Assembly: GCF_031851795.1 (NCBI RefSeq)
Contig: NZ_CP134696.1
Location: 2,651,001 to 2,715,000 of the forward strand
Origin: Pontibacter sp. G13
Lineage (GTDB): Bacteria; Bacteroidota; Bacteroidia; J057
Length of the DNA: 64,000 nucleotides
Direction of reading: 5' to 3'
Part shown: positions 8,635 to 18,132 of the stretch, piece after piece
Layout: every line of letters begins with the position of its first letter
Numbering within the stretch: the first letter of the stretch is position 1
Notes under the pieces: generated by a model
What the model was told of the DNA's origin: nothing
Seen by the model: the letters and a program-made list of their open reading frames with translations, nothing else
Database searches by the model: none
Program-made: the position numbers and the translations under genes

Positions 8635-9528
8635 TCATTCCTCATAGGGTGTCACCCAAGATCCCGGCTCCCAAATGATCCGGGTGAAGGCACTGAGGCG
8701 CTCATTTTCGCGGCTTACCGGAATGCCCGCGACAATCCCGATCATGAGATCTCCTTTGATCTCGATCCGCATCTGAGGACGGATCACCATATCGAAATCT
8801 CCATCGTCAAATTCCATATTGAATTCAAACCCCATGAAATTCCTCGTCCCAGGGACCATGTAGTGCAGGTTGGCATTGAGCTCGTAGACCGTGTGGAAAT
8901 CATTGTCAGGGAAGGACTGTTCGATTTGTGGACCAGTGTAAATCAACGTATGATAGTTCTCCCCCCATCTCTTGGCGACGATGAGAAAAGGGTTGTAGAT
9001 ATTGGCTTTGAACAGGGGATTCCCGAAGTTTCTAAACTCTGTGAACTCGAGCTCATTGATGTATCCGAGGGCCATAGAGGTTGCCCATTTTTCATGCACG
9101 AAAAAGGACCATTGGGTGGCAAGTTTCAGGCTCTCCAATTCATCCGAGGGAATGGAGTCGCTGGGCACTCCTGATCGGCCTTGATAAAACAGGAAGGGAA
9201 ATTCGATCTCAAACCCCAATCGATTGATGGGCGCAAATTCATATTCAATCAAGGCACCGTAGGTATCGAAATCTAGGTTATCAGTGATTTCAAGCCCGAG
9301 GTTCCACTCCTTCTCGCCTTTTCGAGCGCCCAGATCTCGGATCAGGTCAATGTAGAGTGGCTCGGCATGAAGCACTTTGACGGGCCCCTCGCCTTCTTCG
9401 AATCGCTCGATGTACAAACTATCCTTTTCCCGATCTGTCAGGGGAGGCTCTTGAGCCAATATGGGCGAGATCCATCCCAACAGCAGACTACCGAGCAAGG
9501 CAATTTTGAGAGGCAGATTGGACGCCAT
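8635..9528 (-). CDS. Predicted outer-membrane beta-barrel protein with HAEPLY motif
   Basis: The product has 297 residues from the ATG at 9528, chosen because it begins directly with a signal peptide (MASNLPLKIALLGSLLLGWISPILAQ); an upstream ATG at 9576 would add 16 residues with no signal character. After a charged linker comes the motif HAEPLYIDLIRDLGARKGEKEW, then alternating hydrophobic and polar strands rich in aromatic residues (EYEFAPINRLGFEIEFPFLF, HTLIYTGPQIEQSF, LMIGIVAGIPVSRE) ending at a probable strand, typical of a small outer-membrane barrel. I recall the HAEPL-type motif from uncharacterised Bacteroidota and proteobacterial barrel proteins but cannot assign a substrate. The gene is transcribed away from the upstream repeat element. 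Confidence 0.7.
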   Translation of the reverse strand: MASNLPLKIALLGSLLLGWISPILAQEPPLTDREKDSLYIERFEEGEGPVKVLHAEPLYIDLIRDLGARKGEKEWNLGLEITDNLDFDTYGALIEYEFAPINRLGFEIEFPFLFYQGRSGVPSDSIPSDELESLKLATQWSFFVHEKWATSMALGYINELEFTEFRNFGNPLFKANIYNPFLIVAKRWGENYHTLIYTGPQIEQSFPDNDFHTVYELNANLHYMVPGTRNFMGFEFNMEFDDGDFDMVIRPQMRIEIKGDLMIGIVAGIPVSRENERLSAFTRIIWEPGSWVTPYEE

Positions 9529-9604
9529 GAACGTAAATTGAGGCGGGAATTTGGGAGAAAATTCACACAAAACCATTGGGGAATTGCCAAAGAACTATCC
9601 CATG

Positions 9605-9833
9605 CAATGTGCGGCTGGAAGGTGTGGCGTGAAGGATGGGAATGGTGCCCCCTTAGGGGCAGTCCGAGGATGGCGGAGATTGAGGTTCAGGCTTGATTCA
9701 AGGGATGGGGAAGTAATCGAGTCTGGCGATCTTCATATCCGAGGACGGAGCTTGCGACCCCATGAACAGCCTGACCCCGCGACTACTATGCCAGCAAGGA
9801 ACCCCATGCCCAGCACGCGGGGGCACGCCCAAA
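9605..9833. repeat. Dispersed intergenic element, copy A
   Basis: This copy begins with a segment (near 9609, TGCGGCTGG...) that is the inverse of part of copy G near 63750, and it ends with the family terminus GGGGCACGCCCAAA. Its left terminus is missing or degenerate. It fills the 9529-9897 gap between two minus-strand genes, and it contains no gene. Confidence 0.7.
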
Positions 9834-9841
9834 ATCTCCAA

Positions 9842-9875
9842 AAGAAAAAGGCCATCTCCGAAGAGACAGCCTTGT
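9842..9875 (-). terminator. Terminator of the 9898-10512 gene
   Basis: On the minus strand AAGGC pairs with GCCTT and an inner TCTC-TTCG-GAGA stem closes a TTCG tetraloop, followed by a T run (the A-rich stretch at 9842-9850 on +). Confidence 0.65.
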
Positions 9876-9897
9876 TTTTTGGATCTATGTGTTGTGG

Positions 9898-10512
9898 TTA
9901 CTCCGCGGAGAAGATCTCGCTGATCACGCGGATGGAGCGATATTCATTGATACGCGGATCAAAGATATCGAGCTCGATGAATGATACACGCACTTGGCGA
10001 TCCAGAAGAGATTCGTACTGGTAGGACAGATCGATGTCAGAAGCGACCTCGGTCAACCAAACGTACTTCTGGGTACTTCCACCAGCTCCTTTGATGTAAA
10101 ATGTCACGAATTGCTCATCCTCGATTTTGGTGACGATTCCTTCATCGGAGGATTCCAACACCTCCTCGTCATCCCCAAATTCAGGATCATCGGACACGGC
10201 GCCATAGAGCATCATGATCGCGGAAGGACAAATGCCGGCCATGCGAATGCCTACTGTCTCTCCGAATTTCTCCATAGACTCGGAATCGGCCATGTTGAAA
10301 TTGAAGTCCTTTTTCAACTTCTTTTCGTAAGGTCCGGAAGCTTCGAGCAGGCAGAGGCCCAATTGGATCTGCATTTCCTCTGCGGAGATGCCTTCTGGCA
10401 AATCTTCCACGCATTGGCAGGCTTCACTGGCGATTTCGTCGAGATAGTCTTGCGAGAATCCCGCCAAAGAGATGCACATGAAAGCTAGCAGACACAGAAA
10501 ACGGGTTGTCAT
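9898..10512 (-). CDS. Secreted protein of unknown function
   Basis: The product has 204 residues with a clear signal peptide (MTTRFLCLLAFMCISLAGFSQ). The mature N-terminus has a CxC pair (SEACQCVEDL) and a further Cys in LGLCLLEASGPYEKKLKKDF, a pattern seen in many small Bacteroidota exported proteins. The C-terminal half (about 120-204) is predicted beta-rich and includes an acidic stretch (DDPEFGDDEEVLESSDEG). I do not recognise the family. It has its own terminator downstream. Confidence 0.6.
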   Translation of the reverse strand: MTTRFLCLLAFMCISLAGFSQDYLDEIASEACQCVEDLPEGISAEEMQIQLGLCLLEASGPYEKKLKKDFNFNMADSESMEKFGETVGIRMAGICPSAIMMLYGAVSDDPEFGDDEEVLESSDEGIVTKIEDEQFVTFYIKGAGGSTQKYVWLTEVASDIDLSYQYESLLDRQVRVSFIELDIFDPRINEYRSIRVISEIFSAE

Positions 10513-10654
10513 TTGGTATGTGGTTTAAATGATAATGGCTGAAAAAACGGTTGTGCGCAGAATCTGATAGGGATCAAATTCCTACGCATGTTAGGATATT
10601 CTGATTCAAAACCCAAATCCCCGAAGGATTCAAGTATCGGACTATCAGTAGTTT

Positions 10655-12493
10655 CTATTCGATAATTCCATGTAACGGACCTCCTGTTGCACACATTTCA
10701 TTCACGCGTTGGGTGACCTTGGGATCTTCGACCAAAGGCGGTGCATGATGAGGTTTGATTCGTGCATCGATCACCAGTGGACCTGCACAGCCCCAATGCT
10801 TGAACTCGGTAAAGCTACGAACTCCGTAGATGTCGTGGCTAGGATTGGAACGCGTGAAGGTCACCCACAGGAAATTGTTGAGTTTGGCCGCTGCGAATGC
10901 GCTATCATCCACGAGCACGATCAAGGGGATTTCCTCCAACCCGGGCATGTCGTCCAAGCTCCGGGCCAATTTCTCTGCTTGCGCTCTCGCATCTTGTGCA
11001 TTCTCAAAAGGAGGTGCCTGAATCATCAGCATTCCTGGCTGGGCAAATCGGGGTTCGCCAAAGCCATCCGGAAGGCGGAAATGCTCGGGTAGCTCGGTCG
11101 CCAAATCGCGTTTTTCAGAGCCCGCGGCAGCAATCACGACTTTGGAACCTTGATTGAGTCCCTCGCCAGAATAGTCGAGGGTATCGATGGTGGTCTTGGT
11201 CTGGAAATGCAAATCCCGTCTCCAATCAACCCGGCGGAGCACATGATCCAAAAATCCTGAAATGTCGTGGATATCCAGATCTGGGCGATCTTGGTGAGCG
11301 GCAATGATGAGGTATTTGGCCAAAGACGCCTGCCCAAATCCCAGTACTGCATTGGCGACGGTCAATAGCTCCTGCGGCTCACGCTCACGATAGGGAACGT
11401 ATCGCTCATTGCCGATGGCCAACAGCAGAGGATGAACTCCTGCTGCATCGACCGCGTGCATCGCTTTGAGTCCCGGTACGGAAACTGGCACCATGTCGGC
11501 GGTCACTTCATGAATCAATTCCCCAAAGGAAGTGTCCTCTTGCGGAGGTCGTCCCACCACGGTGAATGGCCAGATGGCATCCTTGCGATGGTACACGGCA
11601 TCCACCTTCATCACCGGAAATTCGTGAGTCAGGCTATAGTATCCCAAATGATCTCCAAAAGGTCCTTCAGGCTTGGTCGCCTTGGGGTCGATGGTGCCCA
11701 CGATACAGAAATCGGCATCAGAGGACAGTGTATGGCCGTTTTTGCGCACGTAGCGAAAATTGCGTCCAGCAAACAATCCTGCAAACATCAATTCACTCAA
11801 ACCTTCTGGGAGAGGCATAACCGCTGCGAATGTATGTGCAGGCGGGCCTCCCACAAAAATACTGACCTTGAGGGGCTCTCCTCGTTCGCCAGCATGGGTA
11901 TGGTGTACACCGATTCCCCGGTGGATCTGGTAGTGCAGTCCGATCTCCCGATTAGGTTCATACTCGTTGCCAGCCATCTGAATCCGGTACATTCCCATAT
12001 TGGAGTTCATTGCTCCGGGTTTGTGGGGATCTTCTGAATAGACCTGTGGCAACGTCACGTAGGGACCGCCATCCATGGGCCAGGAGGTCACTTGCGGCAA
12101 TTGGTCCATGGAGGTAGTGCCATGCAAGATGGGCGCTCCGAATCGGGACTTCATGGGAAATGCCTTGACCGCGGCAAAGGGAGTTCCTAGATATTTGTGA
12201 GGGGCTTTGAGGACGGCGGTAGGATCGGCCTTGAGTTTGACGATCTTCTTGACTTGGTCAATCGTGGAGCGGAAGATGAAATGGCTCCGTTCCATGGTAC
12301 CAAACAAGTTACATACCGCTGGAAAAGCGCTTCCTTTGACCTGTTCAAACAGGATGGCAGGGGCTTTTTGCTCGTATGCACGCCGTTGGATTTCGGCAAT
12401 TTCCAGATAGGGGTCGACGGGTTGGGAAATTCGGACGAGATGTCCATTTCGCTCAAGATCCCGGACACATTCACTCAGGCTAGCGTATCGCAA
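10655..12493 (-). CDS. UbiD family prenylated-FMN decarboxylase
   Basis: UbiD-type enzymes remove or add carboxyl groups on aromatic or alpha,beta-unsaturated acids using prenylated FMN. The protein shows the family hallmarks: TTLPQVYSEDP-like and GMYRIQ prFMN-binding segments, the HHTHAGERGEPLKV strand, and the catalytic region KPEGPFGDHLGYYS with its Glu and Asp. I prefer the TTG at 12493 as start because it gives MRYASLSECVRDLE, the usual beginning of UbiD proteins; an ATG at 12628 would add 45 residues with no family resemblance. No UbiX flavin prenyltransferase is adjacent. In this phylum such a gene often serves menaquinone synthesis, but the substrate here is not shown by the sequence. 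Confidence 0.88.
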   Translation of the reverse strand: MRYASLSECVRDLERNGHLVRISQPVDPYLEIAEIQRRAYEQKAPAILFEQVKGSAFPAVCNLFGTMERSHFIFRSTIDQVKKIVKLKADPTAVLKAPHKYLGTPFAAVKAFPMKSRFGAPILHGTTSMDQLPQVTSWPMDGGPYVTLPQVYSEDPHKPGAMNSNMGMYRIQMAGNEYEPNREIGLHYQIHRGIGVHHTHAGERGEPLKVSIFVGGPPAHTFAAVMPLPEGLSELMFAGLFAGRNFRYVRKNGHTLSSDADFCIVGTIDPKATKPEGPFGDHLGYYSLTHEFPVMKVDAVYHRKDAIWPFTVVGRPPQEDTSFGELIHEVTADMVPVSVPGLKAMHAVDAAGVHPLLLAIGNERYVPYREREPQELLTVANAVLGFGQASLAKYLIIAAHQDRPDLDIHDISGFLDHVLRRVDWRRDLHFQTKTTIDTLDYSGEGLNQGSKVVIAAAGSEKRDLATELPEHFRLPDGFGEPRFAQPGMLMIQAPPFENAQDARAQAEKLARSLDDMPGLEEIPLIVLVDDSAFAAAKLNNFLWVTFTRSNPSHDIYGVRSFTEFKHWGCAGPLVIDARIKPHHAPPLVEDPKVTQRVNEMCATGGPLHGIIE

Positions 12494-12655
12494 TGGTTTG
12501 TCTTTTGGGCTTTGCAAGATAGTCTTTTCCGGTGAATCCCGATGGAAGGAATTACCGACTACATCCCAAAAATACCGCTGTGCATACTTAGCTCGACAAA
12601 CGGGAAAAACGAATATTTGATGTGGCAATCGGTCATACGAACTGCCGAGCCGGGG

Positions 12656-13159
12656 CTAATTGCCGTGATCGTGGATGGGAGTTTGCCGGTAGGTAAATTC
12701 GTAGTCAGCGGACGGGTAGGCGTACACCTCAAGCATCCCGAACGTCTCGACTTCTCCGGCAGTAATGAGAAACTCCTTGCGATTCTCTCCGATGGATTTT
12801 TCTTCGATCTGGGCATCTGACTCCACGGAAAGTTCATGGCCAAAGGATTCGTGCCCACCATCCAATTCGTCCAATTCCACCTTGGTAAAGGTCAATATCG
12901 TCTGATGGCCGGGTGTCACGGGGAATCGATACACATCCATGTGTTCTCCTCCTACCAGTCCCTTGACTTCCAAGGCCCGCACGCATCCAACGGGATCGAT
13001 CTGGTAGTACGATCTGGAAACTTCTGCCTCTAGGGTCATAACTGGAGCGCAGCAACTACCCAGTAGCAGCAGGAAAATCAATACCCAAAACTTGGAAACG
13101 AGCAAATGGAGTCGGAGGAATCGCATATAGTCAGATATGAATTTCCGGAATATAGACAA
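12656..13159 (-). CDS. Small lipoprotein, unknown function
   Basis: The product has up to 167 residues. A lipoprotein signal (hydrophobic FWVLIFLLLLGSC, lipobox LLGSC followed by a second Cys) places it in the envelope. The ATG at 13126 (MRFLRLHLLV) is a plausible alternative start. The mature part has no recognised domain and is predicted mostly beta (HMDVYRFPVTPGHQTILTFTKVEL), ending in a His-rich tail (TPIHDHGN). The gene lies between the UbiD-family and DUF3108 genes on the same strand. Confidence 0.6.
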   Translation of the reverse strand: MSIFRKFISDYMRFLRLHLLVSKFWVLIFLLLLGSCCAPVMTLEAEVSRSYYQIDPVGCVRALEVKGLVGGEHMDVYRFPVTPGHQTILTFTKVELDELDGGHESFGHELSVESDAQIEEKSIGENRKEFLITAGEVETFGMLEVYAYPSADYEFTYRQTPIHDHGN

Positions 13160-13196
13160 TTTATCACTCCGCTATTCATGTTTCCAGCGTGAAACA

Positions 13197-14009
13197 TCAA
13201 TGCGGAAACTGCGCCGCAAACCGATGCTTGAGGTTCTTCCATTCGATCAAATCAGCTTTGAGATTCCCGATTGCCAAATCGGACTGAATCCGAAGCGGAA
13301 TTCGGTTCTGGTCGTCACTGATCCAGAATTTGATTTTGCTACCATCTGTGATTAGGCCAGCCTCTTCGATCAGCAGGTCAAATCGCAAGGCTTGGTATTT
13401 GTGCTTACCGACCTTGATGACTTCCCGTGCTTCCAGTCTTGCCCACAGATTGAAGGTCTTGCGATCGAGGAAATTGCGCAGGGAGATGAGGTCCCCGGGC
13501 ACCATGTCTTTGGGATTGTAGGTGGCTCGGGCGAAGTAAAAGGCAGAAATCACGTCCTGAATTCCAGGAGGGACATCGTAGGTCGTTTCCTGCTTGTCTC
13601 GCGCAATGTAGGTGGCTTTTTGCTGCGAATGATCAAAATGCGTTTCGGTGTAGCTCTCGTATTTGCCTTCCTGAATCGATCGATTGAATCGCTGGGCCAG
13701 CAAGGTCTCGGTATCCATGTAGGACTCGTATTGATCGCGCAATTTGTAAAACAGATCAAAACTCCCGTTGGTGTATCCCTTGGCTACGAGGTGCATGCAG
13801 GATTTGTCGCGGATATCAAATAAAGTATCCGAGACATACAATTCCCCAAATCCAGCTGTGATCAGCCCATAATGGATTCGGTATTTGAGAAACTCTCCCT
13901 GCCCGAATGCATCATTGTCTACTGGGCCTTCAGGGTGAGAATGAGGGTGAATAAATGCCATGATAGCCGCCAAGAGCGGAATGGAAAAAAGGCTCAAAAA
14001 CCCGTTCAT
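13197..14009 (-). CDS. DUF3108 domain-containing exported protein
   Basis: The 270-residue protein has an N-terminal hydrophobic signal (MNGFLSLFSIPLLAAIMAFIHPHS) and the DUF3108 pattern: GEFLKYRIHYGLITAGFGELYV near residues 38-58, a central YDVPPGIQDVISAFYFARA segment near 145-165, and a C-terminal KIKFWISDDQNRIPLRIQSDLAIGNLKADL stretch. The family is predicted to be a periplasmic beta-clam protein, and no enzymatic role is established. It ends about 40 bp before the small lipoprotein gene on the same strand, so co-transcription is possible. Confidence 0.85.
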   Translation of the reverse strand: MNGFLSLFSIPLLAAIMAFIHPHSHPEGPVDNDAFGQGEFLKYRIHYGLITAGFGELYVSDTLFDIRDKSCMHLVAKGYTNGSFDLFYKLRDQYESYMDTETLLAQRFNRSIQEGKYESYTETHFDHSQQKATYIARDKQETTYDVPPGIQDVISAFYFARATYNPKDMVPGDLISLRNFLDRKTFNLWARLEAREVIKVGKHKYQALRFDLLIEEAGLITDGSKIKFWISDDQNRIPLRIQSDLAIGNLKADLIEWKNLKHRFAAQFPH

Positions 14010-14180
14010 GAGATAGAGGTTCAGTCAAACATCTAAGCGTCAAGGTCTTTGGTGGGTGGTGGGTAATATCTATACAGGAATATACGGAAATTACCCCCGA
14101 GAAGTACCCCGGAAGGAAAATCTCCTTATATGGTTAGGTAGGAAATACCGCGGCAAAAGTAAAAGGATGCGCCGCTGGAA

Positions 14181-16652
14181 TTAGATCCGCACGCCCAAGG
14201 TCAAGTACCAAGTGCGTCCATCCGATGGAATGATACCCGGGCCGGGATAGCCAGTGGCACGGCGTGTGAAGTAGGAAGCATCCAACAGATTGTTGATTCC
14301 CCCTTGCGCTTCCAGCCATTTCCATGAATAACTCAGCGAGAAATCCATCACCTGATAGCTCGGAATTTTGCCGACTACGGCTGTGGACGAGGTCTCCGCA
14401 TTGGTCGCATCGGTATAATGCTCGTGGACATAGGAAAACAGCAAATTAGCTTTAAGCCCCTTCCACTCCGCATTCACCCCAGAACGGAAAATGACAGGAG
14501 GAACAAGCTCTCGTCGCTTGTTTTGGATGGAAGGATCGTCCGTATTGATGTATCGGCCATCCAAGACGGTCAAATTGCTGAATACCGAAAGGGAAACGGG
14601 AAGATAGCCCGGATGAATGATTCGCAGCAGATCTACCTCCACAAGCGACTCTACCCCGATGGTGCGAGAGTCTGCGATATTGGTCCTGAACTTGTAATCG
14701 AGATACAGCGGAGGCTGATCCGCCTTGACCAACAAGCCGATCTGGTCGTTGTAGCGCAGATAGAAAGCGGTTACATCCACATACAACATTCGATTGATGC
14801 TGCCCCGAAATCCGAGATCCATGTTGTAGCCCCGTTCGTCTTGAATGTTCTCATCGATGACGAAGTTGGGATTGGACACCCGAATGTCATTGAAGAGGAC
14901 GGGGCGGTAGTTTTGGGAGAAATTCGCATACACCTCCCATTTGCGGGAAGGCTTGAAGCTTGTTCCCACTCCAAAGAGTACCAAGGAACGGATGTTCTTT
15001 TTCTCGAATGGCTCTTGATTTCGCGCGACCACATTGCCGGCAAAATCGAACACAAACGATTCGATGTCTCCAGAAGCCTCCGTGTGAATATGTTCAAAGC
15101 GAACTCCTGGGGTGATGGTCCATTTTGGTCCGATTCGGAAAATATGCTCTGCGAATGCGGAGTAGTTTTGATTGGGGAGGGTAAATTCGAATGGCTGAGT
15201 ATTGAGCGGGATGGAGCCTCCGGATTCCAGAATATGGTCGATGGATTGGTACCGAAAATCGGGATCTGCGCCATCGCTTCCCAACCCTTGGCGTTGGCGG
15301 GTATTGGACAAATAAGCCCTTGCTCCCACTACGAATGTGGCAGAATCACCGAACAAATCATACGTATGGAGGAGCCGGGCTTCAGTCCCGATATTCTGGA
15401 ATCGGTCGACGATCAAATCCCGATGGCCGCCCATATCTGCGACATTGATGCGAGAGAGAATCCCCAACGCGTCTCTCTGAGCGACCAATCCGAATGCACG
15501 GACATTCAAGCGGGTACGCTGACTGAATGCGTGATCTAGCGTCAAGGAAGGCATGTGCCAATCCACCTGAAACCAGTTCCGCTCCCGGCGAGATTGGGTA
15601 GGATCTTCTTCAAACCAACGATCGGTCAATCCACCTGCCTGCTGGGCCAAGTAATCCATGAACGTGTACTCCATCCGGAGGTAAGTCTTGGGAGTCAAGG
15701 CGATTCCCACGGAACCATAGGCTTGATGCTGATCAAAGGCAGAATTGCAGCGGTAGCAATCGCCTTCCTTGTATTGGTAGTATCCGTAGTAATTGACTTT
15801 CCCGAGCGTGCCGCCAACGCTGTTGAATGAATTGAAGAGCCCATAAGAACCGATGGTCTGGAGGCTGTGCAATTCGAACTTCTTGTCTACGGGTCCGGAT
15901 TTCATCACGAAATTGGCCATCCCCCCAAATTGAGGGCCATATTGGAGGGAAGCTGCGCCTCTCACGATTTCGACGCGATCTACGGCCTGCATGGGCGGAG
16001 AGTAGTAACTTTCCGGATATCCGATGGCTTCAGCGGCGATGTCATAGCCATTTTGGCGGGTGTTGAAATTGGCACTTCGGTTGGGATTCAATCCGCGGCC
16101 ACCGATACCAATTTGGAGTCCTCCACAATCACTTTCCCAGATATTGAGGCCGGCCACCCGCGAGAAGATTTGGCGCGCATTGTTGGTGGCCTTGTTGGCG
16201 GCCAGGCGATCCAATTCGATGACCTCCGTCTTTTTGCTTTCGTAAATGCTGGTGCCGGAATAGGCTTCCAACTTGGTCAGGCCAAAGCTCCGATCGGTCT
16301 CGGCTTTCAAATCTACCGATGCCAACGTGTAGCCCAATGCAGTCAGACCACGATTCCAGGTATGTGTTCCTGCACTGACTTGTACAGAATCCATATATCG
16401 ATCAAATCCCGGTGCTGACACGACAATGGTGTAGGTTCCCGGCGCAAGCTTAAAGGAGAATCGCCCTTCATCGTCGGTCAATTTCCAGACCGCGGTTTGC
16501 TGAATAGCCACAGTGGCGCCCGCAACCGGCAACTGATCTTCTCCCACGATTTGCCCTTCCAAGGTAGATTGGGCCCACAGATTCCCAGAGGCTCCCAAAG
16601 CCACCCACAAGCAGATCAGATTGAATTGTACAAATCGTCGAAGAATGCTCAT
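14181..16652 (-). CDS. FecA-like TonB-dependent receptor
   Basis: This 823-residue receptor has a signal peptide (ending GNLWAQ), a carboxypeptidase-regulatory-like domain (about 30-110), a plug and a large barrel. The plug has IGIGGRGLNPNRS and DRVEIVRGAASLQYGPQFGGMANFVMKSG, which resembles FecA-type ferric-citrate receptors. Two cysteines pairs (DCGG in the plug, CYRCNS in an extracellular loop near residue 295) are notable. It is the last gene of a four-gene operon whose other members (DUF4856, imelysin-like and HTTM proteins) recur together in Bacteroidota, so it is probably the outer-membrane import step of an iron-acquisition system. The exact ligand is unknown. Confidence 0.92.
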   Translation of the reverse strand: MSILRRFVQFNLICLWVALGASGNLWAQSTLEGQIVGEDQLPVAGATVAIQQTAVWKLTDDEGRFSFKLAPGTYTIVVSAPGFDRYMDSVQVSAGTHTWNRGLTALGYTLASVDLKAETDRSFGLTKLEAYSGTSIYESKKTEVIELDRLAANKATNNARQIFSRVAGLNIWESDCGGLQIGIGGRGLNPNRSANFNTRQNGYDIAAEAIGYPESYYSPPMQAVDRVEIVRGAASLQYGPQFGGMANFVMKSGPVDKKFELHSLQTIGSYGLFNSFNSVGGTLGKVNYYGYYQYKEGDCYRCNSAFDQHQAYGSVGIALTPKTYLRMEYTFMDYLAQQAGGLTDRWFEEDPTQSRRERNWFQVDWHMPSLTLDHAFSQRTRLNVRAFGLVAQRDALGILSRINVADMGGHRDLIVDRFQNIGTEARLLHTYDLFGDSATFVVGARAYLSNTRQRQGLGSDGADPDFRYQSIDHILESGGSIPLNTQPFEFTLPNQNYSAFAEHIFRIGPKWTITPGVRFEHIHTEASGDIESFVFDFAGNVVARNQEPFEKKNIRSLVLFGVGTSFKPSRKWEVYANFSQNYRPVLFNDIRVSNPNFVIDENIQDERGYNMDLGFRGSINRMLYVDVTAFYLRYNDQIGLLVKADQPPLYLDYKFRTNIADSRTIGVESLVEVDLLRIIHPGYLPVSLSVFSNLTVLDGRYINTDDPSIQNKRRELVPPVIFRSGVNAEWKGLKANLLFSYVHEHYTDATNAETSSTAVVGKIPSYQVMDFSLSYSWKWLEAQGGINNLLDASYFTRRATGYPGPGIIPSDGRTWYLTLGVRI

Positions 16653-16743
16653 AGAGAAATTGCTTTCAAAAATCGCCGCGAAATTACATCATTCTCTTTA
16701 ATTGCCTAAATCACAGCCATTTTTAGTCTTGATTTCGGGTAGA

Positions 16744-18132
16744 TCATTCCTGAAACGGGAGGACCCACTCCTTTTGCTTCCAACTGTCGTGTACTTGAGT
16801 CAAATCCACCTCGGGATCGACCAGTAATTTGCTCCGCCGCCCATTCAGCGTGACGTACACTTCCGCTCGAACTTCCGGCGCACATAGACCTTCCGATTCG
16901 TAGTGGTCCGCCAAAAAATGTGCGAACTGCAAGATCATATCGGGCTGCATGGCCATCTGCTTTTCCTGATGATCCTTGAGGAATTCGGCATTGTCCACCA
17001 CCCCCTCTCGGCCTGTACAGGTATCCTTGACATAGAAGGTGGCTGTTCCCGCCTTTTCCATCAGCATCACGCGCCAAGAGAATCGGTAGCCCTCCTCGTT
17101 CCAGAAGAGATTGCCATCATACAGCAGGTATCTCCACGGAAACACCAATTGGAACACCACATGGAGGATGAGGCAGCCCCTCAGCACATTCCCCCAGATC
17201 GGAGCGGTCTGGTAGGTACGCCCTTGTATCGCTGGTTGCTTGACTCGGAACCAGCTCCGCCATGCATGCAGAATTCGCAAGTGAAATTCCTCCGAGAAAA
17301 ACACCAGGGTAATGGTGATCATGATGGTGGGGAACATGCCGATTTGGAATAAGTATCCAGTCACCCCATGAAAAAACAGCACCGCCAGATAAGCCAACCA
17401 ACGGGTAGGCTTCCAAGCCAGTCCGATGACGATGAAAGTGTCGTACAACATCCCCGCCCATGAGAACAGGTAGGCCGTGATCGGATAGGCAAATGTCCAA
17501 CCCAGAATGGGCATATCAGTATGCGCGGGCAACCAAATCCGAAGGGGCATGGCATCCAGCAGCCATTCGGAGTTGATCTTCGCCAATCCCGCATACACGT
17601 AGACAATGGCAATTTGGATCTGGAGAATCAGCAAGGTCCATCTGGGCACATGGGTACAGGCCCAAGACGGATGGCGCTTCACATCGAGGGAAAAAGCGCG
17701 ATGCGCTGGAACCACCACCATCAGGAAGGAGAAAATGCTGATGAAATAGTAGTGGTTGAGATAATAGGTGAGATCAATGAGTTCTGTGTAGGTAAACAGG
17801 CAGGCATGAAGCAAAGCGGCCAATCGGTAATGCCAGCCCAGAATGATCGCGACACAGGCAGCAATCATGATTCCATACACGGCGTACATCCCACCAACTG
17901 AGAATGGCTCCACCCAATGGAATCCAACATACTTGAAATGAATGGCCGCATCCGCAAAATGGTTTTCTACCCAACCGAGTGCCAAAAACCGAACACTACT
18001 GATCAACATCAGCAATCCGAACAGCACCCGCAAAACCACCAGGGGAGCGATGTGTATGGGCGCTTCCAACCACTGCTGGAAACGCCCCATAAATCCTTGG
18101 GAATGGAGGTTGGATATACCCTTAGTCTCCAT
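16744..18132 (-). CDS. HTTM (gamma-carboxylase-like) integral membrane protein
   Basis: This 462-residue protein has the HTTM domain, related to the membrane part of vitamin K-dependent gamma-carboxylase. Several hydrophobic helices run from about residue 25 to 330, including the conserved stretch WHYRLAALLHACLFTYTELIDLTYYLNHYYFISIFSFLMVVVPAHRAFSLD and the downstream YVYAGLAKINSEWLLDAMPLRIWLPAH. A soluble C-terminal part of about 110 residues follows. Its start overlaps the imelysin stop by 11 bp, so the two are translationally linked. Gamma-carboxylation of a partner is a formal possibility from homology only; the function of bacterial HTTM proteins in these operons is not established. Confidence 0.88.
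   Translation of the reverse strand: METKGISNLHSQGFMGRFQQWLEAPIHIAPLVVLRVLFGLLMLISSVRFLALGWVENHFADAAIHFKYVGFHWVEPFSVGGMYAVYGIMIAACVAIILGWHYRLAALLHACLFTYTELIDLTYYLNHYYFISIFSFLMVVVPAHRAFSLDVKRHPSWACTHVPRWTLLILQIQIAIVYVYAGLAKINSEWLLDAMPLRIWLPAHTDMPILGWTFAYPITAYLFSWAGMLYDTFIVIGLAWKPTRWLAYLAVLFFHGVTGYLFQIGMFPTIMITITLVFFSEEFHLRILHAWRSWFRVKQPAIQGRTYQTAPIWGNVLRGCLILHVVFQLVFPWRYLLYDGNLFWNEEGYRFSWRVMLMEKAGTATFYVKDTCTGREGVVDNAEFLKDHQEKQMAMQPDMILQFAHFLADHYESEGLCAPEVRAEVYVTLNGRRSKLLVDPEVDLTQVHDSWKQKEWVLPFQE

Noticed and set aside
8385-8678. Open frame reading out of the insertion sequence
   Set aside because: It begins inside the right end of the element, crosses the direct repeat and runs into the 3' end of an opposite-strand gene.
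14418-15539. 373-codon open frame antisense to the FecA-like receptor
   Set aside because: It is the complement of a clear TonB receptor gene and shows no domain of its own.
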